A stretch of DNA of 54,585 nucleotides from Firmicutes bacterium UBA5389 (GTDB lineage Bacteria > Bacillota > DTU025): NCBI GenBank assembly GCA_002409965.1, contig DHON01000116.1, forward strand, positions 36,411 to 90,995, written 5' to 3'. Below are positions 1 to 8,038 of the stretch, one piece after another. Position 1 is the stretch's first letter. Each line of letters opens with the position of its first letter. A program made the position numbers and the translations under genes. A model generated the notes under the pieces. The model did no database searches. It saw nothing but the letters and a program-made list of their open reading frames with translations, and had not been told where the DNA came from.

Positions 1-118
1 CGCCCCGAGTCTCTCTCCGACATATCCCCAGCTACAGACAGTCGGTACATAGATAGTTGGTGTCATCCGATCGAGTCAAGCTTACGTAGGCTGCAAACGC
101 TCTCAATTAGGCTTCAGA

Positions 119-147
119 TTGACTTCCCATTCGCCCCCGCATATAAT
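119..147 (+). promoter_or_regulatory. Sigma-A promoter of the SOS mutagenesis cassette
   Basis: The -35 hexamer TTGACT lies at 119-124 and a perfect -10 hexamer TATAAT at 142-147, with a 17-bp spacer. The predicted transcription start is near 154. It sits about 40 bp upstream of the first gene of the cassette and directly abuts a LexA box at 156-169. Confidence 0.85.
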
Positions 148-155
148 GAGTCTAC

Positions 156-169
156 CGAACATACGTTCC
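156..169 (+). promoter_or_regulatory. LexA (DinR) operator, Gram-positive SOS box
   Basis: The 14-mer CGAACATACGTTCC matches every position of the Bacillus-type LexA consensus CGAACRNRYGTTYC. It starts 8 bp after the -10 hexamer and so covers the predicted transcription start, a position where a bound repressor would block initiation. This places the three downstream genes under direct SOS control. Confidence 0.85.
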
Positions 170-188
170 ATCGTGGAGGCGTGTCAGA

Positions 189-1382
189 ATGCGCTCCATC
201 GCTTACATACATATCCCGTTTTTGCATTCCGCCGCTCACGCGCTGCTCGATCCCAATCTTCGGGGCAAATCCTTTGCGGTGGTCAGCAAGAACACCGTCA
301 TAGGATTGTCGCCTGAACTATCGGCAGCAGGGCCGCTCCCGGGGGCAACGCGCAGGCACGTGCGGCAAGCATGCCCAGGCGCGGTTTTTGTGGACCAGGA
401 GCCTGATACCTACCCGCGCCTAGCCAGCAAAGTGTGGGATATCTGCTACGAGCATACTCCACTTGTTGAGCCCATCGCTGTAGATGGTGCATTCGCCGAC
501 TTCGCCGGATGCGGCGATGCCCGGGCAATAGCAGATCACATAGCGCGTGAATCCAAGGGCAGAGCGGGCCTGGAAGTCCAGATAGGGCTGGCGGAAAACC
601 GTCTTGTGGCAAAAGTCGCCGTGGATGTGGGTATGGGCGCCGGGCAAGTGATCGTAGTCGCGTCCGGCTCGGAAGAACGGTTTCTGTCGAAGCTACCGGT
701 GGGTTCGCTCTGGCCGCTATCGCCAGCAACCGTCGATAAGCTCATAAAGCTGGGAATAAACACAGTGGGCCAACTGCAAGCGGTTCCCTTATCCATGCTC
801 ACTTCCCAGCTGGGCGAAGTAGGTCTTGCGTCTCACCTGTTGAGCCGCGGCATTGACAGATCGCAGGTTCGAGCGGCGTATCCAGAGGAAACGATTGAGT
901 GCTCCATGTCGTTCGACTATCCCGTATACGAGTGGCGCGATCTGGAGCAGTGCCTACGAGTATGCGCTTCTGAAATCGCCGCCAAGCTGAGCGCCTCGGG
1001 TAGCCGCGCTGTATCCTATATCGAACTCGAGCTGGACACATCCAGTCCCACGGGCGCTGCCAGCGGCGCGACCGTGAAACGACATTACTTCCGCCGTCCT
1101 GCCGACTCTCTGCAACAGCTCAGGCGAGCCGTCATACTCGCCGCCGAGGGCAGAATATCCGGTCCTGTGTCGGCAATATGCGTCCGCGCTTCCGGGCTTG
1201 TGGCGCCCGCTACAGTTCAGTTGTCCATATTCGGCCCGGCAGCAGAGGCTGAATCCGGCAGGCGCGAACTCGAACGCGCTGTAGAGTCGATACGCGAAAA
1301 ATTCGGCGCAAAAAGCGTGGTCACCGCGAATACGCTGGTAAGATCGCGGCGCGACCGGATGCTGGCAGAAGCGCTGCTGTGA
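189..1382 (+). CDS. ImuB-like, apparently inactive Y-family DNA polymerase
   Basis: This 397-residue protein has the Y-family fold but a damaged active site. In the first catalytic motif (residues 5-15, YIHIPFLHSAA) the metal-binding Asp of the usual HxD sequence is replaced by Pro10. In the second motif (97-104, AVDGAFAD) Asp99 is kept but the adjacent Glu is Gly100. A helix-hairpin-helix-like stretch is seen near 178-210. A consensus sliding-clamp motif QLSIF is at 344-348. Loss of catalysis with clamp binding retained is the hallmark of ImuB, the scaffold of the ImuA/ImuB/DnaE2 translesion complex. The ATG is chosen because GGAGG lies at 175-179, 9 nt upstream. It is the first gene of a LexA-controlled cassette with the DnaE homologue at 1662-5135. 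A diverged DinB with unusual residues is the alternative. Confidence 0.8.
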   Translation: MRSIAYIHIPFLHSAAHALLDPNLRGKSFAVVSKNTVIGLSPELSAAGPLPGATRRHVRQACPGAVFVDQEPDTYPRLASKVWDICYEHTPLVEPIAVDGAFADFAGCGDARAIADHIARESKGRAGLEVQIGLAENRLVAKVAVDVGMGAGQVIVVASGSEERFLSKLPVGSLWPLSPATVDKLIKLGINTVGQLQAVPLSMLTSQLGEVGLASHLLSRGIDRSQVRAAYPEETIECSMSFDYPVYEWRDLEQCLRVCASEIAAKLSASGSRAVSYIELELDTSSPTGAASGATVKRHYFRRPADSLQQLRRAVILAAEGRISGPVSAICVRASGLVAPATVQLSIFGPAAEAESGRRELERAVESIREKFGAKSVVTANTLVRSRRDRMLAEALL

Positions 1383-1413
1383 CCGCTCCGACTCAACATA
1401 AGGTGTGAATTCT

Positions 1414-1659
1414 ATGACCAAGAAAATCGGCGCGCGCGTTCGCGTTGTGGAGAGTTCCACCAGTCTGCCGTCCCGGTTTTACTGGTCGGACAGATGGCGC
1501 CAGATCGCGCAGGTAATCGACCACTGGCGGGAATCCGGCGAATGGTGGGACGGCGAGGAGGATAAGGACTACTACCTCATCACCTCGGCGGGAGGAGGTT
1601 GCTATGAGCTGTGCCGTGAAGCGCCTGGCCAATGGCTGCTTTCGCGGGTGTTGGATTGA
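1414..1659 (+). CDS. Small DUF6504-like protein of the mutasome cassette
   Basis: This 81-residue protein is rich in aromatic residues, with a central Trp/Tyr-rich segment (SRFYWSDRWRQIAQVIDHW) and a second part resembling CYELCREAPGQWLLSRVLD. The pattern (an RFxW segment, then VxxHWxExGxWW, then YxLxxxxxxxxWxLxRVxD) is what I recall for the DUF6504 family, often found beside imuB/dnaE2 in Actinobacteria. No biochemical role is known to me. The ATG at 1414 is preferred over the GTG at 1405 because AAGG at 1400-1403 is properly spaced only for the ATG. It lies 31 bp after the ImuB-like gene and its stop is 2 nt before the favoured dnaE start, so all three are probably co-translated. Confidence 0.7.
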   Translation: MTKKIGARVRVVESSTSLPSRFYWSDRWRQIAQVIDHWRESGEWWDGEEDKDYYLITSAGGGCYELCREAPGQWLLSRVLD

Positions 1660-1661
1660 AC

Positions 1662-4600
1662 ATGAGCCATATGTTTTCCGCATCATCGAAAGACTTCGTC
1701 CATCTCCACGTCCATTCCCAGTATTCCTTCCTCGACGGCGCAGACACCTGCGCGAATCTGGTGGCCCGGGCCGCATCCTTGGGCATGCCTGCCATAGCCA
1801 TAACCGACCATAACAACGTCAGCGCCATGGTAGAGCTGACGAAAGCCGCCGCCCAACATGGAATCAAGCCGATATGCGGCACAGAGCTGACAGTAAGCCA
1901 CGGGGGATCCGGGACTCACGAAGGCCGCAGCATCAGCGGCGCCACTGCCCGCGCCGATGGCGCCGATCGCCCCGCCAGCCATCCCTTCTCCCACCTTACT
2001 CTGCTTGCCGCCGACCCACGCGGCTATTCCATCATCTGCCGCATACTGACCGATGCCTATATGTCCTCGCCCCGCCGCGATCCGTATGCCGCCCTGGAGA
2101 TACTCAGGCGAAACCTCCAGCGCAACTCGGGTCACATAATCGCGCTGTCGGGCTGCCGCCGCGGTCGAATCGCCTCCCTAGTCGCCGCCGGCAGGTTCGC
2201 CCAGGCTCTGGCGGCAGCCGAAGAACTCGCCTCCATATTCGGTCGGTCGAACTTCTACATTGAGCTGCAGCACACACTGACGCCGGGCGCGTCGGCGCTC
2301 AATTCCTCCCTGGCCGAGCTGGCGTCCGCCGCCGGCCTGAGTCTAGTAGCCACCAACAACGTGCACTATGCAAAGAAGTCCCGGTTCGAGGTGCATGACG
2401 CATTAACGTGTGTTCGAACCCTCACCACCCTCGACGATATACACCCTGAGCGGCGCGTGAACGCCGAGAACTACCTCAAGTCCGCGGATGAAATGCGCGA
2501 GCTCTTCGCCAAATACCCCAAAGCTATCGCCAACACCATCGCGATTGCCGACAGGTGCATCCCAGGCCTCGACCTGTCGAGCCGTCTGTTTCCAAAGTAC
2601 CAAGCCGCGCCCGGCGACTCGGGCGACAGTTCTGCCAGCGGCTCCGCCGGTCGCCTCACCGCCGGCCCGGCCCCAGCCGGCGATTCTGCCGCCGCCCTCC
2701 TCAGGCGCCTTACGATGCAGGGCGCAGCCCAACGCTACGGCCGCATCACTCCAGCCATCCAGTCGAGGCTAGACCACGAACTCAACATCATAACCACCCT
2801 GGGCTTCGAAGACTACTTCCTCGCAGTGTGGGACATTGCGCGCTGGGCCCGTTCGCAGAGCATCCGCTACGCCGGGCGCGGGTCCGCGGCCGATTCTGCC
2901 GTGGCATACTGCCTTCGCCTGACCAATGTGGATTCGATAGCCCGCGGATTGCTCTTTGAAAGATTCATGAGCCTGGAGCGCGCCCAAAAGCCCGACATCG
3001 ACATCGACTTCGAGTCAGAACGGCGCGATGATGTGGCGCGCTACGTATACCGGCGCTACGGCGAAGGACACGTTGCATCGGTCTGCACATTCAACACTTT
3101 CCAGGGCAGGTCGGCCGTGCGCGACTTCGGCCGCGTGCTCGGGTTTGCCGAGGCCGATATCGACCGTCTTGCCAAGACCCTGCCCCACCTCCCGGCGGAC
3201 GCGGTCCGCGCGGCTTTCAGCCGGTACCCCGAGATGCGCGACTCCGGCATACCCGCGTGGAAATACGAGCTCCTCCTCACCCTGGCAGAGTCGGTCGCGG
3301 GATACCCTCGCCACATAGGTACTCACCTGGGCGGGCTGGTCATCTCGAGCGAGCCCCTCACCTGCGTCACCCCGCTGCAGATGGCCGCCAAAGGAGTCGC
3401 CATCACCCAGTTCGACAAGGGCACCATCGAAGACCTGGGCCTCATCAAGCTGGACCTGCTCTCCCTGCGCACGCTCGGAGCTGTGGAACACGCCGTGGAC
3501 ATGGTCCGCGGCAATGGCGCGACCGGCAGCGAGCATGCCGATACTCCCGGCGCCGACCCCAGCTTCGACTTCGACCGCATTCCCCACAACGATAAGGCCA
3601 CATACGAGATGCTGAACCGAGGCGAAACCATCGGCGTGTTCCAGCTGGAAAGCCCGGCCCAGCGCGCTCTGCAGACGCGCCTTGCGGCCGACAGTTTCGA
3701 AGACATTGTGGCAAGCGTGGCACTGATTCGACCGGGGCCGATCCAAGGCAACATGGTGGAGCCGTTTATCGCGCGCCGCCGCGGCGATGAGGAGACCAGC
3801 TACGTAGATCCCAGGCTGGCCCCGATTCTCGACAAGACATACGGAGTCGTCCTCTATCAGGAGCAGGTGATCCAGATCGCCACGGCCATAGCAAGCTTCA
3901 CCCCGGGCGAAGCCGACCGCCTACGCAAGGTGATGACACACTTCCGCTCCATGCGCGAGATGGAGGAGATCGGCCGCCACTTCGTGGCCAAAGCCGTCGC
4001 AGGAGGGACCGACCCAAAGGTAGCCGAGACTGTCTTTTCCTATATCGTGGGCTATGCGGGCTATGGATTTTGCGAAGCGCATGCCGCCGCGTTCGCGGAC
4101 ACCGCCTACCGCACGGCATACATGGTGCGCCACTACCCCGCCCACTTCTACGCCGCGATCCTAAGCGCCCAGCCCATGGGGTTCTACTCGCCCCGCACGC
4201 TGCTGGTGGAGGCAAAGCGCCGCGGTGTGCGGGCGCTGCCCCTCGACATCAACCGCAGCGGGGAGACGTATTCAGTGGAGACGCTAGCAGCGACCGAATC
4301 GGCACGGGAAGCGGCCGAAACGAATGCACAGAAAGCCGTGGGCATAGCCGCGGGCCCCGCGATTCGCATCGGCCTCATGCAGGTAAAAGGCATATCGAAG
4401 GACGCGATCCATCGGATCCTGGCAGCACGCGAAGGGGTAGGACCTGCAGATGGGTCTGCGGACGAGCCTGCAGACCGGCCTTTCCGGTCAGCGCTGGACT
4501 TCCTCTGCCGGGTCGAGATCCCGCGCGACACCGCCCAGAACCTCGTGCTAGCCGGAGCCTTTGACTCAACAGACCCCAATCGCCGAGCGCTCGCCTGGCG

Positions 4601-5135
4601 CCTGGGCCGTCTGGCCGACGATGCCGCCGCACACCGCGCCGCCCGCGACGCCGCCCGCAAGTCGGGGCAGGCCGCGCTCATGGGAACTCTCGAACCGCCC
4701 GGATCGTATGGAACAGATGTGGAGTGTGAAATGCCCGACTTCTCCGAAGTCGAGAAGTTCAGACACGAGATGTCGGTCCTGGGGTTCTGTGTATCGCATC
4801 ACGCCATGGAGTTCTTCCGGCCGGCCCTGGCCCGCGGAGGGGTTCTCACGTCCCGCGAAGTCGCCGATGCGCGGCACGGTCAGGCGGTGCGCACAGCAGG
4901 CCTCGTCGTGCGCCCCCACAGGCCTCCCACGAGGAGCGGCAAGACGGTGGTGTTTCTGTCTTTAGAAGACGAACTGGGCCTTACGGACGTGACGGTGTTC
5001 GAAGGCATATATCAAAAGTACGGCGCCTTGATATATGCAAACCCGTCCCTGCTCGTCGCGGGGACGGTGTCGCGGCGCGGCGATGGCGTGTCGGTGATCG
5101 CCCGTTCCATACAGAGGCTGGGACGCAGGACGTAG
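1662..5135 (+). CDS. dnaE2: Second DNA polymerase III alpha subunit, DnaE2/ImuC-like
   Basis: This is a C-family DNA polymerase of 1157 residues, short for a replicative alpha subunit and close to DnaE2/ImuC length. An N-terminal PHP domain starts with VHLHVHSQYSFLDG and continues with ITDHNN, CGTEL and TNNVHY, so its metal ligands look intact. The polymerase active site shows GRGSAADSAVAY, then PDIDIDFES (Asp445, 447, 449) and KLDLLSL with the third Asp near 598. A C-terminal OB-fold is visible near 1075-1150. A Gly/Ala/Ser/Pro-rich insert lies near 300-345. The ATG at 1662 is chosen because it follows the preceding stop by 2 nt, suggesting coupling. An in-frame ATG at 1632 would add ten residues. 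In SOS mutasomes the paired ImuB is inactive and this subunit does the synthesis. A house-keeping DnaE is possible but unlikely in this LexA-controlled context. Confidence 0.85.
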   Translation: MSHMFSASSKDFVHLHVHSQYSFLDGADTCANLVARAASLGMPAIAITDHNNVSAMVELTKAAAQHGIKPICGTELTVSHGGSGTHEGRSISGATARADGADRPASHPFSHLTLLAADPRGYSIICRILTDAYMSSPRRDPYAALEILRRNLQRNSGHIIALSGCRRGRIASLVAAGRFAQALAAAEELASIFGRSNFYIELQHTLTPGASALNSSLAELASAAGLSLVATNNVHYAKKSRFEVHDALTCVRTLTTLDDIHPERRVNAENYLKSADEMRELFAKYPKAIANTIAIADRCIPGLDLSSRLFPKYQAAPGDSGDSSASGSAGRLTAGPAPAGDSAAALLRRLTMQGAAQRYGRITPAIQSRLDHELNIITTLGFEDYFLAVWDIARWARSQSIRYAGRGSAADSAVAYCLRLTNVDSIARGLLFERFMSLERAQKPDIDIDFESERRDDVARYVYRRYGEGHVASVCTFNTFQGRSAVRDFGRVLGFAEADIDRLAKTLPHLPADAVRAAFSRYPEMRDSGIPAWKYELLLTLAESVAGYPRHIGTHLGGLVISSEPLTCVTPLQMAAKGVAITQFDKGTIEDLGLIKLDLLSLRTLGAVEHAVDMVRGNGATGSEHADTPGADPSFDFDRIPHNDKATYEMLNRGETIGVFQLESPAQRALQTRLAADSFEDIVASVALIRPGPIQGNMVEPFIARRRGDEETSYVDPRLAPILDKTYGVVLYQEQVIQIATAIASFTPGEADRLRKVMTHFRSMREMEEIGRHFVAKAVAGGTDPKVAETVFSYIVGYAGYGFCEAHAAAFADTAYRTAYMVRHYPAHFYAAILSAQPMGFYSPRTLLVEAKRRGVRALPLDINRSGETYSVETLAATESAREAAETNAQKAVGIAAGPAIRIGLMQVKGISKDAIHRILAAREGVGPADGSADEPADRPFRSALDFLCRVEIPRDTAQNLVLAGAFDSTDPNRRALAWRLGRLADDAAAHRAARDAARKSGQAALMGTLEPPGSYGTDVECEMPDFSEVEKFRHEMSVLGFCVSHHAMEFFRPALARGGVLTSREVADARHGQAVRTAGLVVRPHRPPTRSGKTVVFLSLEDELGLTDVTVFEGIYQKYGALIYANPSLLVAGTVSRRGDGVSVIARSIQRLGRRT

Positions 5136-5171
5136 GCAAGGCTGTCCGGCAAGATAGCCGCGCCTGAGGGG

Positions 5172-5804
5172 TCACGGGTCGACCAACGCCAGGCGCTCCT
5201 CGCCCATCTGCGGCTCAAAAGCCCCCGACAGCAGCTCGGTCATGGCGGCCGCAAACAGATCGAGATCGCCCGATGGAACCATGACCAGCATTGTCACGCG
5301 CTCGGCGTAGTCGGTCGCGGCAACCTCGACGCCCGCCTCGGCCAATTGGTTCTGAACCTTGCCCAGCATTGGGTATTCTATGATAAAGCGCACTTCGCGC
5401 ATGGACCGGGCCCGCGCGATTCCCGCGGCATGCAGCCCTTCGCGGGCCGCGGCGCTATAGGCCCTAATCAGGCCGCCCGCCCCGAGCAGAGTTCCTCCGA
5501 AGTAGCGGGTAACTACCACTGCCGAGTAGCGCACACCCTCGCGGCGAATCACCTCGAGCGTGGGTCGCCCGGCCGTGCCCGACGGTTCGCCATCGTCGCT
5601 GGAGCGGGTCGTCTCGTTGTTTTCGCCCACGACGAACGCATATACATTATGGGCGGCGTCCCAGAACTCCCGGCGGACCTCGTCTACGAATCCTTGCGCC
5701 TCGTCCTCGGCAGGGACCGGCGCCGCCGTAGCGATGAACTTGCTTTTCTTAACAACGATCTCCGCGCGTCCTCGGCCGCGCAGGGTCAAGTAGTCTTGCG
5801 CCAC
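5172..5804 (-). CDS. yvyE: YigZ/YvyE (IMPACT) family protein
   Basis: A 210-residue protein with the full UPF0029/IMPACT N-terminal signature: KKSKFIA at 19-25, SDDGEPSGTAG at 69-79 and VVVTRYFGGTLLGAGGLIRAY across 96-116. The C-terminal ~70 residues match the DUF1949 domain by position. The family is widespread, binds nucleic acids or ribosomes in some members and is related to eukaryotic IMPACT, but its bacterial role is not settled. Translation starts at a GTG preceded by AAGGGGTGG. It is convergent with the dnaE-like gene and divergent from the AlaX gene. Confidence 0.9.
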   Translation of the reverse strand: MAQDYLTLRGRGRAEIVVKKSKFIATAAPVPAEDEAQGFVDEVRREFWDAAHNVYAFVVGENNETTRSSDDGEPSGTAGRPTLEVIRREGVRYSAVVVTRYFGGTLLGAGGLIRAYSAAAREGLHAAGIARARSMREVRFIIEYPMLGKVQNQLAEAGVEVAATDYAERVTMLVMVPSGDLDLFAAAMTELLSGAFEPQMGEERLALVDP

Positions 5805-5905
5805 AAAAAACCACCCCTTGTTTTGAAGAGGGAATCTCGCTCCACAGTAGAAGTACCCATACGCAACCGCAGCTCGAAAAGAGCTTGAGGAGGCGAATTC
5901 GAACA

Positions 5906-7207
5906 GTGCCTACTAGAAGGCTGTATTACGACGACCCCTACCTCAGGGACTTTGCCTGCCAGGTCCTCCGCTGCGAGTCTGCAGTCCGGAACTCCCATTC
6001 AGCCCCTCTGTATGAGGTTGTCACTGACACCACCGCATTCTACCCAAACTCCGGCGGCCAGCCGTCCGACCGCGGCACTTTAGCCGGGGCCGATGTAGTC
6101 GATGTGATCGAGAGGGGCGACGAGATCGTCCATATCACTTCAACAGCCGTTGGGCAGGGCCCTGCATCGGGCCGGATCGACGTCGAGCGCAGATTCGACC
6201 ACATCCAACAGCACAGCGGGCAACACATCCTGTCCGGCGCGTTCGCGAGCCTTTTCGGTATGGAAACCGTTGGTTTCCACCTAGGAGACGACTACGTAAC
6301 GATAGACCTCACCGCTCCTGATATAAGCCGTGACCAGTGGGCTGCAGCCGAACGCCTCGCGTGCGAGGTCGTGTTCCAGAACAGGCCCGTCACAGCCACG
6401 TTCTGGGACCGCGACGCCGCAGACAGTGCCATCGACCCGTCCCGCCTGCGCAAGCTGCCGGCCAGAACCGAGAACATCCGTCTAGTCGACATCGACGGCT
6501 TCGACCTCACTCCCTGCGGCGGCACGCATGTTCGAGCCACCGGCGAGGTCGGCCTGATCAAGGTCACCCGCACCGAACGCATCCGGGGCGTCACCCGCGT
6601 GGAATTCGTGTGCGGGCGGCGCGCGCTCGCCGACTACCGATGGAAGAACCGGGCAGTGCATGAGGCAGCCGCCATGCTCTCAGTCCACGGGCGCGAACTG
6701 CCGGAATCAGTGGGTCGCCTGCAGTCGCAGGTTCGCCAAACCGCACGCCAGCTGGAGCAGGCTCTGAAGGAGCTGTATCAGTACCAAGCTGCGGCGATGT
6801 ACGATAGCGCCGAGCCGGCTGGACAGTCGGGCATCCGCGTGGTGTCGTGGGCATCCACCGATGGACACGACATCGGCTACCTCAAGATGCTGGCGCACAA
6901 TATCTGCGAGCGCCCGCGTGCCGTGGCACTCCTTGGCTCGTCCAGCGGCGAATCCGCGCACGTGGTATTCGAGAAATCCCACGATGTGTCAATCGACATG
7001 TCGAAACTCCTCCGCGAGGTGTTGCCCGAAGTCGAAGGCAAAGGCGGCGGCACGCGCCAGATAGCTCAAGGAGGCGGCAAACGACCTGAAAGGCTGCCCC
7101 ATGCGATCTCCCTGGCCACTGCGATAGTGTCGAAGGCGGCCGAAAGCAGCGAGCTGGAGACGGCCGCGACCGCGGCTGAGGCCATCGTCTCCGCCGACCG
7201 CCGTTGA
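5906..7207 (+). CDS. alaX: Alanyl-tRNA editing protein, long AlaX type with DHHA1 domain
   Basis: It hydrolyses mischarged Ser-tRNA(Ala) or Gly-tRNA(Ala) in trans. Numbered from the GTG at 5906 (433 residues), it has FYPNSGGQPSDRG at about 45-57, then the zinc site HSGQH (His103, His107) and CGGTH (Cys204, His208). A C-terminal extension contains GGGTRQIAQGGG, typical of the DHHA1 domain of AlaRS, so this is the long form. The GTG start is favoured because GAGGAGG at 5887-5893 lies 12 nt upstream. A TTG at 5885 lies before that ribosome site. The last gene on its side, it is convergent with the ABC permease genes. Confidence 0.92.
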   Translation: MPTRRLYYDDPYLRDFACQVLRCESAVRNSHSAPLYEVVTDTTAFYPNSGGQPSDRGTLAGADVVDVIERGDEIVHITSTAVGQGPASGRIDVERRFDHIQQHSGQHILSGAFASLFGMETVGFHLGDDYVTIDLTAPDISRDQWAAAERLACEVVFQNRPVTATFWDRDAADSAIDPSRLRKLPARTENIRLVDIDGFDLTPCGGTHVRATGEVGLIKVTRTERIRGVTRVEFVCGRRALADYRWKNRAVHEAAAMLSVHGRELPESVGRLQSQVRQTARQLEQALKELYQYQAAAMYDSAEPAGQSGIRVVSWASTDGHDIGYLKMLAHNICERPRAVALLGSSSGESAHVVFEKSHDVSIDMSKLLREVLPEVEGKGGGTRQIAQGGGKRPERLPHAISLATAIVSKAAESSELETAATAAEAIVSADRR

Positions 7208-7225
7208 TCGTTCGCCCAGCGATCA
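7205..7225. terminator. Small inverted repeat between convergent genes
   Basis: TGATCG at 7205-7210 and CGATCA at 7220-7225 form a 6-bp stem with a 9-nt loop across the two facing stop codons of alaX and the ABC permease. There is no clear T-run, so a terminator role is only suggested by position. Confidence 0.3.
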
Positions 7226-8038
7226 TATCTTAGCCGACACCAGGTTGCCCGACTCGTAGCGCCTCAAACCAACGGCAAACAGGCAGCGCGCAGCCCACAC
7301 CATCGCGACAGTGAAGGCTAGCAAGCCCGAAAAGCGGGCAGCGCTGAAGTTGCGCAGCAAGGAGACGGGCAAGTAGACCACGAAACCTACAGGCACGACC
7401 GAGTAGAGCACCGCCCGGACCAGGCCTTTGAAGATTGAGTCGGGGTATCCTCCGAACGTGATGAGCGCCCCGAGCAGTTGTAGGCTTATGGTCTGGGCGT
7501 TTCCTATGAAAAACGCGATGCTGCCCGTGATGACCGCAAAACAGGTGTAGACTGTGCATGCGGCCACCGACACGGCGATGAAGAGAGCGAGCCTGCCCCA
7601 GGTGACCGGGGTGAACAGGCACAGAGCCGCCAGGCCGAAAGCCGCATCGCCCAGGCCTGAGATGTCGGAACGGCTCACGAGTGCGTGAAGCAGCGGGTTG
7701 CGCGGCAGCAGCAGGTAGTAGTCGAGTTGTCCCTCGGCTATGATCCGCGCCAGGCGGTTCACGTTGCCAAACACCGACACGCTCAGACCGTACGCTGCAG
7801 CCAGAACCGCGTGCATCGCTATGACATCGGCAAAGGTCCAGCCTCCAATGTCTTGTACCTTCCCGAAGATCAGCCACCAGAAGAAGAGCAGCAGAAAATC
7901 GTTCAACACCATGAACACGACCTGGGAAACGAAGCTCCACTTGTACTCCATGGCCGAGGCCAGGTTGAACTTGAAGTGCTCCCACACGAAGCCCGCCTCC
8001 CACGCGGCTCCGCCCATCGCTTTACCCACCGTTGACAT
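7223..8038 (-). CDS. ABC-2 type exporter permease (COG3694-like)
   Basis: A 271-residue integral membrane protein with about six hydrophobic segments, for example FVSQVVFMVLNDFLLLFFWW near 36-55. It resembles the second permease of the ABC-2 systems encoded as an ATPase (COG4586) and two permeases (COG4587 and COG3694). The substrate of this family is unknown to me; daunorubicin-like drugs or polymers have been proposed for relatives. It is the third gene of the set and overlaps the preceding permease gene by 17 bp, which implies coupled translation. Confidence 0.85.
   Translation of the reverse strand: MSTVGKAMGGAAWEAGFVWEHFKFNLASAMEYKWSFVSQVVFMVLNDFLLLFFWWLIFGKVQDIGGWTFADVIAMHAVLAAAYGLSVSVFGNVNRLARIIAEGQLDYYLLLPRNPLLHALVSRSDISGLGDAAFGLAALCLFTPVTWGRLALFIAVSVAACTVYTCFAVITGSIAFFIGNAQTISLQLLGALITFGGYPDSIFKGLVRAVLYSVVPVGFVVYLPVSLLRNFSAARFSGLLAFTVAMVWAARCLFAVGLRRYESGNLVSAKI

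Noticed and set aside
119..316. 65-residue open frame starting at the SOS promoter
   Set aside because: Its start lies in the -35 region and it overlaps the Y-family gene, which has clear homology and a ribosome site.
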